35,341 nucleotides of DNA from Nocardia tenerifensis NBRC 101015 (GTDB lineage Bacteria > Actinomycetota > Actinomycetes > Mycobacteriales > Mycobacteriaceae): positions 1-35,341 of the forward strand of contig NZ_BAGH01000008.1 in the NCBI RefSeq assembly GCF_000308715.1, in the 5' to 3' direction. Numbering within the stretch: position 1 is the stretch's first letter; every line of letters starts with the position of its first letter. The translations under genes were made by a program, and so were the position numbers. This document shows positions 20,731 to 27,934 of this stretch, piece after piece. The notes beneath the pieces are model-generated. The model was not told where the DNA came from. It saw nothing but the letters and a program-made list of their open reading frames with translations, and ran no database searches.

Positions 20731-22275
20731 GTGACCACGACTGCCGAGAAGCTCGCCGACCTGCGCAAGAGACTGGACCTCGCGCAGGAACCGGCGGGCG
20801 AAGCGGGGGTGGCGAAGCGGGCGAAGAAGGGGATCCCGAGCGCCCGCGACCGGATCAACATGCTGCTCGATCCGGGCACCTTCGTGGAAATCGGTGCGCT
20901 GGTGCGCAAGCCGGGCGATCCGAGCGCGCTCTACGGCGACGGCGTGGTCACCGGGCACGGTCTGGTCGAGGGGCGGCCGGTGGCCGTCTTCTCGCACGAC
21001 CAGACCGTCTACGGCGGCTCGGTCGGTGAGATGTTCGGCCGCAAGGTCGCCGGGATCATGGAGTACGCGGCCAAGGTCGGCTGCCCGGTGGTCGGCATCA
21101 ACGACTCCGGCGGCGCGCGGGTGCAGGAGGCGGTGACCTCGCTGGCCTGGTATGCCGAGCTCGGCCGTCGTCAGGAACCGCTGTCCGGTCTGGTGCCGCA
21201 GATCTCGATGATCCTCGGCAAGTGCGCGGGCGGTGCGGTGTACGCCCCGATCAACACCGACATCGTGGTGGCGACCGAAGAGGCGTACATGTTCGTCACC
21301 GGGCCCAAGGTGATCCGCGAGGTCACCGGCGAAGACGTCAGCCTCGAGGAGCTCGGCGGCGCGCAGAGCCAGGCCGAGTACGGCAACATCCACCATGTCG
21401 CCGCGGACGAGCAGGCGGCGTTCGCATGGGTGCGCGACTACCTGAGTTACCTGCCGACCAGCTGCCAGGAGCTGGCGCCGATCGTGAATCCCGGCATCGA
21501 GCCGACGGTCACCGACAGCGACCGGGAACTGAATTCGCTTGTGCCCGACTCGGACAACGCCGCCTACGACATGCACGACGTGCTGCTGCGCATCTTCGAC
21601 GACGGCGGCTTCCACGAGATCGGCGCCAGCGCCGGCCGCAATGTCATCACCGGTTTCGCCCGCGTCGACGGCCGCTCCGTCGGCGTCGTGGCGAACCAGC
21701 CGATGGTCTACGCGGGCGCGCTGGACGCGCGGGCGTCGGATAAGGCGGCGCATTTCGTGCGGCTGTGCGACGCGTTCGAGATTCCGCTGATCTTCGTCGT
21801 CGACACCCCGGGCTTCCTGCCCGGCGTCGAGCAGGAGAAGATCGGCGTGATCAAGCGTGGCGGCCGGTTCCTGTTCTCCTTCGTGGAGGCGACCGTGCCG
21901 AAAGTGACCGTGGTCATTCGCAAGTCGTACGGCGGCGGGTACGCGGTGATGGGCTCCAAGCAGCTCGGCGCCGACGTGAACCTGGCCTGGCCGACCGCCC
22001 GCATCGCGGTGATGGGCGCCGAGAGCGCGGTGAGCCTCATCGGCGGCAAGCAGATCGAGGCCGCGCCGGAGGAGCAGCGGGCGGCCATGCGCCAGCAGAT
22101 GATCGACTTCTACAACGCCACCATGGCGACGCCGTGGGTGGCCGCCGAGCGCGGCTACATCGACGCGGTCATCGAGCCCGCCGACACCCGCCTGGAGCTG
22201 CGCAAGGCTTTGCAGCTGCTGCGCGACAAGTCGCTCGCGCGCAATCCGCGCAAGCACCACCTGCTGCCGCTGTAG
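20731..22275 (+). CDS. accD4: Acyl-CoA carboxylase beta subunit AccD4
   Basis: 514 aa carboxyltransferase subunit, near the usual ~520 aa. It has the two crotonase-fold halves. The N-terminal half includes [14 protein letters not shown] and a [11 protein letters not shown] oxyanion-type turn. The C-terminal half includes [13 protein letters not shown], the [18 protein letters not shown] block and the [10 protein letters not shown] motif. It carboxylates the C24-26 acyl-CoA that becomes the alpha branch for Pks13, working with a biotinylated alpha subunit (AccA3) and AccD5/AccE partners encoded elsewhere. The GTG at 20731 has an AAAGGGG-type site upstream and lies 27 nt after pks13, indicating co-transcription. 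The gene ends at a hairpin shared with the convergent cyclophilin gene. Confidence 0.95.
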   Translation: MTTTAEKLADLRKRLDLAQEPAGEAGVAKRAKKGIPSARDRINMLLDPGTFVEIGALVRKPGDPSALYGDGVVTGHGLVEGRPVAVFSHDQTVYGGSVGEMFGRKVAGIMEYAAKVGCPVVGINDSGGARVQEAVTSLAWYAELGRRQEPLSGLVPQISMILGKCAGGAVYAPINTDIVVATEEAYMFVTGPKVIREVTGEDVSLEELGGAQSQAEYGNIHHVAADEQAAFAWVRDYLSYLPTSCQELAPIVNPGIEPTVTDSDRELNSLVPDSDNAAYDMHDVLLRIFDDGGFHEIGASAGRNVITGFARVDGRSVGVVANQPMVYAGALDARASDKAAHFVRLCDAFEIPLIFVVDTPGFLPGVEQEKIGVIKRGGRFLFSFVEATVPKVTVVIRKSYGGGYAVMGSKQLGADVNLAWPTARIAVMGAESAVSLIGGKQIEAAPEEQRAAMRQQMIDFYNATMATPWVAAERGYIDAVIEPADTRLELRKALQLLRDKSLARNPRKHHLLPL

Positions 22276-22281
22276 CCGGAG

Positions 22282-22313
22282 TCGGGCCGCATCGGCGTTG
22301 CGGCGCGGCCCGA
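22282..22313. terminator. Bidirectional hairpin between accD4 and the cyclophilin gene
   Basis: TCGGGCCGC (22282-22290) pairs perfectly with GCGGCCCGA (22305-22313) around a 14-nt loop. It sits in the 50-nt gap between converging genes and could serve both, although neither strand has a T tract. Confidence 0.65.
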
Positions 22314-22325
22314 TTCACCCGAGCG

Positions 22326-22823
22326 TCAGCCGAGGCTGGCGGACTCGATGACGACGTCGTCGACCGGCACGTCCTTGTGCCCGCCCGCGGAGCCGGTCCG
22401 CACCGCGGCGATCTTGTCGACCACCTCGGTGCCCTCGACCACCTTGCCGAACACCGCGTAGCCCCAGCCGGACGGGGTCGGCGCGGAGTGGTTCAGGAAG
22501 GCGTTGTCGGAGACGTTGACGAAGAACTGCGCGGTCGCCGAGTGCGGGTCGTTGGTGCGCGCCATCGCCACGGTGTACTTGTCGTTCTTCAGGCCGTTGT
22601 TCGCCTCGTTATCGATCGGCGACTGCACGCCCTTCTGCCGCATCCCGGGCTCGAAGCCGCCGCCCTGAATCATGAAGCCGGGAATGACACGGTGGAAGAT
22701 GGTGCCGTTGTAGTGGCCCGCGTTGACGTAATCCACGAAGTTCTGCACCGTGTTCGGCGCCTTCTGGTCGTCAAGTTCCAGGACGATCGGTCCGTAATTC
22801 GTCGAGAGATTCACCTTGGTCAT
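22326..22823 (-). CDS. ppiB: Cyclophilin-type peptidyl-prolyl isomerase, E. coli PpiB-like
   Basis: 165 aa cytoplasmic cyclophilin with no signal peptide. The catalytic core [13 protein letters not shown] (43-55) includes R45, F50 and Q53, and the second motif is TAQFFVNV. Wording such as [26 protein letters not shown] and VVDKI is strikingly close to Escherichia coli PpiB (164 aa) and unlike mycobacterial PpiA. The protein catalyses proline cis-trans isomerisation as a general folding aid and has no evident link to the wall genes. The ATG at 22823 is preferred over the GTG at 22829, because the AAGG upstream is correctly spaced only for the ATG. It is convergent with accD4. Confidence 0.93.
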   Translation of the reverse strand: MTKVNLSTNYGPIVLELDDQKAPNTVQNFVDYVNAGHYNGTIFHRVIPGFMIQGGGFEPGMRQKGVQSPIDNEANNGLKNDKYTVAMARTNDPHSATAQFFVNVSDNAFLNHSAPTPSGWGYAVFGKVVEGTEVVDKIAAVRTGSAGGHKDVPVDDVVIESASLG

Positions 22824-23162
22824 ACCCACACCTTGCCAGCCCGCCGTCGCGCGCCTTTTGCCGGTCTTAGGATGCGGCGCGACTATCCCTGCGGGTCGGC
22901 GGCGGGCAGTACGGATCCCAGCGACGAGTTACTCGGGCAACCATGACATTTCGCCAGGTCACAGGGCCGCAATCCAATTCGTATTTCAAATGATCTACAA
23001 ACGACGCCGGATCTCGCGAGAACACGGTAACTCGCCGGGCGCGTCCGCCCGCGATTCGGTACTAATCCACCGGGCGACGCCGAAACATACCGCGCCCCCA
23101 GTCGGCCTAATGACGCGCAGAGGCGGACCAGCCGGGGGAGAGACGTGACGGGGTGGGGCGGC
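22824..23162. other. Non-coding region upstream of embB
   Basis: About 340 nt between the divergent cyclophilin and embB genes. No open frame with a credible product is visible. It contains an unusually AT-rich patch around 22971-23002 and ends at the embB -10 element. It probably holds the cyclophilin promoter and any embB regulatory sites, but I recognise no operator. Confidence 0.5.
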
Positions 23163-23168
23163 TAGCAT
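23163..23168 (+). promoter_or_regulatory. -10 element for leaderless embB transcription
   Basis: TAGCAT, within GGCTAGCAT, lies 8 nt before the GTG at 23177. The same GGCTAGCAT-N8-GTG layout precedes embC on the other strand. This spacing places the transcription start at or within a base or two of the GTG, a common leaderless arrangement in actinobacteria, and decides the start of embB. Confidence 0.65.
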
Positions 23169-23176
23169 TGCCAATC

Positions 23177-26100
23177 GTGCCCGACGCCGCTACTGCTGTC
23201 CTGACGAAACCGCCCGCCGTTCCAGCGGCCTCGACGGCCGATTTCCGGACCGCGCGAATAATCGCGCTGGTCGCCGGATTGCTCGGCGCGCTGTTCGCCT
23301 TGGCGACCCCGTTCCTGCCGGTGACGCAGACGACGGCGCAGTTGAACTGGCCGCAGACCGGACAGCTCGGCAATGTGCAGGCCCCGTTAATGTCTCAGGT
23401 CCCGATCGACCTGAGTGCCAGCATTCCCTGCAGCGCGGTCGCGCAGCTGCCGGAGCGCGGCGGCATGCTGCTGGCCACCGCGCCGCCGCAAGGTGACCGG
23501 GCCGCGCTCGAGGCCCTGTTCATCCGGGTGTCGGACACCAGCGTGGACGTCGTCGACCGCAACGCCGTCGTGGTGTCCGCGCCGCGCTCGGACATGGGCC
23601 GCTGTTCGTCGCTGGAGCTCACCTCCGACCACGACCGCACGCACGCGGAGTTCAAGGGCCTGACCACCACCATCACCAAGCCGGTCGAGGGCGCGGCGCC
23701 CGGGACCGAGGAGCAGGTCGAGGTGCCGGTCGAGGGCACGCTGAACGGTGACCTGCGTCCGCAGGTGGTCGGGGTGTTCTCCGAGCTGAAGGGCGCGGCG
23801 CCCGCCGGACTCGGCCTGCACATGACCATCGACACGCGCTTCTCCACCAGCCCGACCGCGATCAAGCTGATCGCGATGATCGCCGCGGTGCTGTGCACCC
23901 TGGCCGCGCTCGCCGCGCTGGCCCGGCTCGACGGCAGCGACGGGCGCGGGCACCGCCGGATTCTCCCGTCGAACTGGCTCAAGCCGACCTGGGCGGACGG
24001 CGCGGTCATCGGCACGTTGCTGGTGTGGCATTTCGTCGGCGCCAACACCTCCGACGACGGCTACATCCTGAGCATGGTGCGCGTCGCGCCGCACGCGGGC
24101 TACATGGCCAACTACTTCCGCTGGTACGGCGTGCCGGAGGCGCCGTTCGGCTGGTACTACTACGTGATCCAGCTGTTCGCGGAGTTCTCCACCGCGAGCC
24201 CGTGGGTGCGCCTGCCCGCGCTGGCCTGCGCCATTCTCTGCTGGATGGTGATCAGCCGCGAGGTGGTGCCCCGGCTCGGGCGGGGTGTGCGGCACAGCAA
24301 GGTCGCGCTGTGGACCGGCGGGCTGGTGTTCCTCGCGTTCTGGATGCCGTTCGACAACGGCCTGCGTTCGGAGCCGATCGTCGCGCTCGGCGCGCTGCTG
24401 ACCTGGGTCTCGATCGAGCGAGCCATCGCGACCGGGCGGCTGCTGCCCGCGGGCGTCGCGGTCCTGGTCGCCGCGTTCACGCTGGCGGCCGCGCCGACCG
24501 GCCTGATGTGTGTGGCCGCGCTGCTCGCCGGTGTGCGCCCGCTGGTGCGGATCGTGGTGCGCAGGCGACGCCAGTTCGGCTCGGCCGGGTCGAAGTGGTG
24601 GTCGACGCTGCCGCTGCTCGCGCCGATCGCCGCGGCCGGGCTGCTGGTGTTGATCGTCGTCTACAGCGACCAGACCTTCGCGGGCATCCAGGAGGCCAAC
24701 CGGGTGCGGCAAGTGACCGGGCCGAACCTCGCCTGGTACGAGGACTACCTGCGCTACTACTACCTATTCGTGGAGACGGTCGACGGTTCGCTCGCCCGCC
24801 GGTTCGCGTTCCTGGTGATGCTGCTGTGCCTGTTCACCACCATGCTGGTGCTGTTGCGGCGCAGGCAGGTGCCCGGCATCGCGAGCGGGCCGAGCTGGCG
24901 GTTGATGGGCGTCGTGTTCGGCACCATCTTCTTCATGATGTTCAACCCGACCAAGTGGACCCACCACTTCGGCGCGTACGCCGGCATCGCCGGCTCGCTG
25001 GCCGCGGTGACCGCGGTCGCGGTGTCGGCCTCGGCCCTGCGCGCCAGGAAGAACCGCGCGATCTTCCTGGCCGGGTTGTTGTTCGTGCTCGCGCTCGCGT
25101 TCTCCGGCATCAACGGCTACTGGTACGTGTCCAGCTTCGGCGTGCCGTGGTTCGACAAGCGGGTCTCGCTGCACGGCTACCAGTCGAACACCCTGATGCT
25201 GGCCCTGTTCGGCGTCGCGCTCGCCCTGGTCGCCTGGCACTCGCTGCGCGAGGGTTACGCCAAGCCGGAGGCCTCGCCGAAGTCGGCGCGCGGCAAGCGG
25301 ATTCGCAAGTTCGCCGCGATCCCGCTGACCGTCGTCGCCGCGCTGATGGTGCTGCTCGAGGTGGCGTCGCTGGTCAAGGGCGCGGTCTCGCAGTACCCCG
25401 CGTACTCGCTGGCCCGCTCGAACTTCGACGCGCTCGGCGGCAGCACCTGCGGCCTCGCCAACGACGTACTGGTGGAACCGAATCCGAACGGCGGCACGCT
25501 GCAGCCGATCATCGATCCGGCCCATCCGCTCACCGACCCCAACGACCCGCTCGCCGGCGTCGACCCGGTCGGCTTCGACCCGAACGGCGTGCCGAACGAC
25601 CTGTCCGCCGACAGCGTCGAGGTGAAGCCGGGCACCGGCAACACCTCCACCCAGTCGGTCGGCGCCGCGTTCGCCGAGGGGCAGAGCGCGGGCACCGGCG
25701 GCGGTCAGGGCGCGCGCGGCGTGAACGGCAGCACCGTGGCGCTGCCGTTCGGGCTCGACCCGGCGACCACGCCGATCCTCGGCAGCTACCAGAACAACGT
25801 GCAGCAGCCCGCGCATCTCACGTCGAGCTGGTACGGGCTCGCGCCGCGCTCCGCGGACAGCCCGCTCGTGGTGATCTCGGCGGCCGGGCGCATCCTCTCG
25901 GTCGATGACACCGGCGACACCAAGTACGGCCAGTCGCTCACCGTCGACTACGGCCGCAAGCTGCCCGACGGCAGCGTCGAGAAGCTCGGCACCTATCTGC
26001 CGCGCGACATCGGCCCGTTCCCGTCCTGGCGCAACCTGCGCGTCCCGCTCGACGAGATCGCGCCGGAGGCCGACGCGGTGCGCATCGTCGCCAACGACCC

Positions 26101-26539
26101 GATCCTCATCGGTGACCAGTGGCTGGCGTTCACCCCGCCGCGCATGCCGAAGTTGCAGTCGCTCAACAGTTTCATCGGCCCCGACCAGCCGGTCCTCGAG
26201 GACTGGGCGGTCGGCCTCCAGTTCCCCTGCCAGCGCCCGCTCTATCACAAGAACGGCGTCGCCGAGGTTCCCGGCTACCGCATCCTGCCCGACCGCCCGC
26301 TGGCCATCAGCTCCACCAACACCTGGCAGGCCCAGGAGTTCGGCGGCCTGCTCGGCTTCTCCCAGATGCTGGCGAAGTCGGTGACCGTCCCGACCTACCT
26401 CAAGGACAACTGGGCTCGTGACTGGGGCTCCCTGGAGCGCTACGACCAATACGACCGCACCGCCACCCCCGCCGAACTGGAGACCGGCACCGCCACCCGC
26501 TCCGGCCTCTGGTCCCCCGGCCAACTCCGCGTGTTCTGA
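23177..26539 (+). CDS. embB: Arabinosyltransferase EmbB
   Basis: 1120 aa GT-C integral membrane enzyme that extends the arabinan of arabinogalactan using decaprenyl-phosphoryl-arabinose. One N-terminal helix is followed by an extracytoplasmic domain whose GQLGNVQAPL and VDVVDRNAVVVSAPR segments resemble EmbB rather than EmbA or EmbC. The catalytic loop NTSDDGYIL has D293-D294, and M300 aligns with M306 of M. tuberculosis EmbB. Further helices include SRRF-like LARRF and NPTKWTHHFG. A large C-terminal carbohydrate-binding region ends TATRSGLWSPG. The start follows the leaderless -10 at 23163; an upstream in-frame GTG at 23153 would add eight residues. It stands alone, convergent with embC, unlike the embCAB operon of mycobacteria. 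Confidence 0.92.
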   Translation: MPDAATAVLTKPPAVPAASTADFRTARIIALVAGLLGALFALATPFLPVTQTTAQLNWPQTGQLGNVQAPLMSQVPIDLSASIPCSAVAQLPERGGMLLATAPPQGDRAALEALFIRVSDTSVDVVDRNAVVVSAPRSDMGRCSSLELTSDHDRTHAEFKGLTTTITKPVEGAAPGTEEQVEVPVEGTLNGDLRPQVVGVFSELKGAAPAGLGLHMTIDTRFSTSPTAIKLIAMIAAVLCTLAALAALARLDGSDGRGHRRILPSNWLKPTWADGAVIGTLLVWHFVGANTSDDGYILSMVRVAPHAGYMANYFRWYGVPEAPFGWYYYVIQLFAEFSTASPWVRLPALACAILCWMVISREVVPRLGRGVRHSKVALWTGGLVFLAFWMPFDNGLRSEPIVALGALLTWVSIERAIATGRLLPAGVAVLVAAFTLAAAPTGLMCVAALLAGVRPLVRIVVRRRRQFGSAGSKWWSTLPLLAPIAAAGLLVLIVVYSDQTFAGIQEANRVRQVTGPNLAWYEDYLRYYYLFVETVDGSLARRFAFLVMLLCLFTTMLVLLRRRQVPGIASGPSWRLMGVVFGTIFFMMFNPTKWTHHFGAYAGIAGSLAAVTAVAVSASALRARKNRAIFLAGLLFVLALAFSGINGYWYVSSFGVPWFDKRVSLHGYQSNTLMLALFGVALALVAWHSLREGYAKPEASPKSARGKRIRKFAAIPLTVVAALMVLLEVASLVKGAVSQYPAYSLARSNFDALGGSTCGLANDVLVEPNPNGGTLQPIIDPAHPLTDPNDPLAGVDPVGFDPNGVPNDLSADSVEVKPGTGNTSTQSVGAAFAEGQSAGTGGGQGARGVNGSTVALPFGLDPATTPILGSYQNNVQQPAHLTSSWYGLAPRSADSPLVVISAAGRILSVDDTGDTKYGQSLTVDYGRKLPDGSVEKLGTYLPRDIGPFPSWRNLRVPLDEIAPEADAVRIVANDPILIGDQWLAFTPPRMPKLQSLNSFIGPDQPVLEDWAVGLQFPCQRPLYHKNGVAEVPGYRILPDRPLAISSTNTWQAQEFGGLLGFSQMLAKSVTVPTYLKDNWARDWGSLERYDQYDRTATPAELETGTATRSGLWSPGQLRVF

Positions 26540-26554
26540 CACCCATCGCGCGAC

Positions 26555-26595
26555 CGCAGGCCCGTTGAGCAAGGCACTCGCTCAACGGGCCTGCG
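26555..26595 (+). terminator. Strong hairpin after embB
   Basis: CGCAGGCCCGTTGAGC (26555-26570) and GCTCAACGGGCCTGCG (26580-26595) are perfect 16-bp complements with a 9-nt loop. No T tract follows, but it starts 16 nt after the embB stop, so it most likely ends that transcript. Confidence 0.8.
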
Positions 26596-26662
26596 CCCGT
26601 TCGTGGCTGCCTGATTCGCTGCCGACCTGGAAACATCCGGGTCGAGCGGGATCGGTGCCCGG

Positions 26663-26668
26663 TAGGCT
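26663..26668 (+). promoter_or_regulatory. -10 element for leaderless transcription of the Uma2-like gene
   Basis: TAGGCT lies exactly 6 nt upstream of the ATG at 26675, the usual spacing for a leaderless actinobacterial mRNA. No Shine-Dalgarno sequence is present. Confidence 0.6.
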
Positions 26669-26674
26669 CACGGC

Positions 26675-27262
26675 ATGACGAGCGGCGCACCCAGCGACTG
26701 GTACCGGTGGATCCCGGAGCAGATCAGCGCGCGGGACTATGAGCTTCTGCCAGAAGACTTCTGCCGCACGATCGAGGTCGTCGACGGCCACATCGTGAAG
26801 TGTGAGAGTCCGTCACGCTTGCACAATCGGGTGGCGCGCCGCATCGCCACGCACATGGAGGCCGGACGCAAACCGGAGCCGTGCCTGATGGTCGATACCG
26901 ATGTCGACGTCCGCATCAGCGACGTTCCGTTGAGTCTGCGCAGACCCGATGTGATCGTGTACCGCTGCCTCGATGATGACGCGAAGCTCTACGCGGGTGA
27001 CACGGTGCTCGTTGTCGAGGTGGTTTCACCCGACAGTTCCTTCCACACCGACACCGTGGAGAAGAAGGCGGCCTACGCCGCCGCGGGTATTCCGGTGTAC
27101 CTCATAGTTTTTCTGACCGAAGCGGCCGACGGCATCGAGCTGATCGAGGAGTATCGCCTGTCCGAAGGGCGATACCACCTCGTCTGCCTGCACACCCGCC
27201 GCCTGACAGTGGACTCACCCATCCCGGTCGACATCGCGTTCGGTGACCTGGCGTCAGGATAA
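26675..27262 (+). CDS. Uma2-family (DUF820) restriction-endonuclease-fold protein
   Basis: 195 aa. The pattern matches Uma2 proteins, a PD-(D/E)XK nuclease-fold family abundant in actinobacteria and cyanobacteria: an N-terminal YELLPEDF segment, a middle VDVRISD strand, R90-P91-D92-VIVY carrying the acidic metal ligand, then VVEVVSPDS with E115, and K130-K131 in a VEKKAAYAAAGIPVYLIV helix-strand. All expected acidic and basic residues are present, so it looks intact. The biological role of Uma2 proteins is not established, and many are described as transposon-associated or solitary. It stands alone between the convergent emb genes with its own leaderless promoter. No transposase or inverted-repeat boundaries are visible. 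Confidence 0.85.
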   Translation: MTSGAPSDWYRWIPEQISARDYELLPEDFCRTIEVVDGHIVKCESPSRLHNRVARRIATHMEAGRKPEPCLMVDTDVDVRISDVPLSLRRPDVIVYRCLDDDAKLYAGDTVLVVEVVSPDSSFHTDTVEKKAAYAAAGIPVYLIVFLTEAADGIELIEEYRLSEGRYHLVCLHTRRLTVDSPIPVDIAFGDLASG

Positions 27263-27295
27263 GCGGCGCATGACCGATTTGCGACTGTGGCCCGG

Positions 27296-27520
27296 CTAGG
27301 TCTTGACAGCGTCAATGCGGGCTGAAGTGGCGAAATCCGGTGCGGCTTCGACTGTTCCAGTGAAAGACAGACGTCGTGTCGGGATGGTCGGGTGCTGATC
27401 AGTAGGTCGACCATGGCTGGCGATCAAGCGCAGGACGACCGGCCGGAGGTCCTTCTGCTCGTCCTCTGTCAACAGCCGGACGAGCGAAGGTAGGTCCATG
27501 TGATCGAGGGCGGCGGTCAT
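27296..27520 (-). CDS. Short ORF 1, unknown function (paralogue of 27633-27794)
   Basis: 74 aa from the ATG at 27520 (the frame is open to an ATG at 27562, giving 88 aa). I do not recognise the family. The N-terminal ~32 residues, containing DHMDL, LVRLLT, DEQ and LRPVVLR, match the second short ORF at 22 of 32 positions, including every residue of DHMDL and DEQ. The C-terminal ~40 residues do not match and look unstructured (Pro, Thr, Arg rich). Conservation of protein sequence between two linked copies argues for real coding, although this copy may be degenerating at its 3' end. It has no membrane segment or signal peptide. Confidence 0.5.
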   Translation of the reverse strand: MTAALDHMDLPSLVRLLTEDEQKDLRPVVLRLIASHGRPTDQHPTIPTRRLSFTGTVEAAPDFATSARIDAVKT

Positions 27521-27632
27521 GGCATCAAGACCATCGCTCGCGAACTCGCTTGACCTGTCCATTGCCGTGGCGACTCCGCTCCGCGCGAGGTGGGGTGGTC
27601 GGCCCGTACCTTCGCGGTGACGGGAGGGTTGC

Positions 27633-27794
27633 TCAGACCTGTGTCATGCGCAGACCGAGTTCGCGGCGGAGGACCTCTTGGGAGGGGAGGCGGTTGAGTA
27701 CGCGGAGGACCGCGGGGCGCAGTTCGCGTTGCTCATCGGGGGTGAGCAGGCCGACCAGGTCGCGCAGATCCATGTGATCGAAAGCCGACGTCAT
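27633..27794 (-). CDS. Short ORF 2, unknown function
   Basis: 53 aa beginning MTSAFDHMDLRDLVGLL and ending LGLRMTQV. It is acidic and probably helical, with a DEQRELRP segment and leucine spacing suited to a short amphipathic helix pair. It shares 22 of its first 32 residues with the short ORF downstream on the same strand. A TAACCT -10 element sits exactly 7 nt before its ATG, a leaderless arrangement that supports expression. I recognise no family. It could be a small regulatory or protein-binding partner, but nothing in the sequence says of what. Confidence 0.6.
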   Translation of the reverse strand: MTSAFDHMDLRDLVGLLTPDEQRELRPAVLRVLNRLPSQEVLRRELGLRMTQV

Positions 27795-27801
27795 AGTGCA
27801 C

Positions 27802-27807
27802 AGGTTA
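27802..27807 (-). promoter_or_regulatory. -10 element for leaderless transcription of short ORF 2
   Basis: Read on the - strand, TAACCT is followed by 7 nt and the ATG at 27794. No Shine-Dalgarno sequence is present. Confidence 0.5.
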
Positions 27808-27886
27808 CGGATTTTCGCGGGTTTCGTCCTGCGATCCCGCGGCGATTTTGCCGTCCAACCGGTCTGTTTACAACATCTTTGCGGCG

Positions 27887-27920
27887 CCGCAACACCGAAC
27901 CGGCCGGTCCGGTGTTGCGG
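27887..27920 (-). terminator. Hairpin after embC
   Basis: CCGCAACACCG (27887-27897) pairs perfectly with CGGTGTTGCGG (27910-27920), and the loop contains a further palindrome, ACCGGCCGGT. It begins 14 nt past the embC stop on the - strand. No clear T tract follows. Confidence 0.7.
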
Positions 27921-27934
27921 AAGGGCTACCGCGC

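Noticed and set aside
24197..24214. Valine in the EmbB segment SPWVRLP, at first taken as the ethambutol-resistance change M306V
   Set aside because: M306 of M. tuberculosis EmbB lies in the DDGYILGM segment, not in WMRLP. At the true equivalent both Emb proteins here keep methionine (M300 and M272), so no resistance substitution is claimed.
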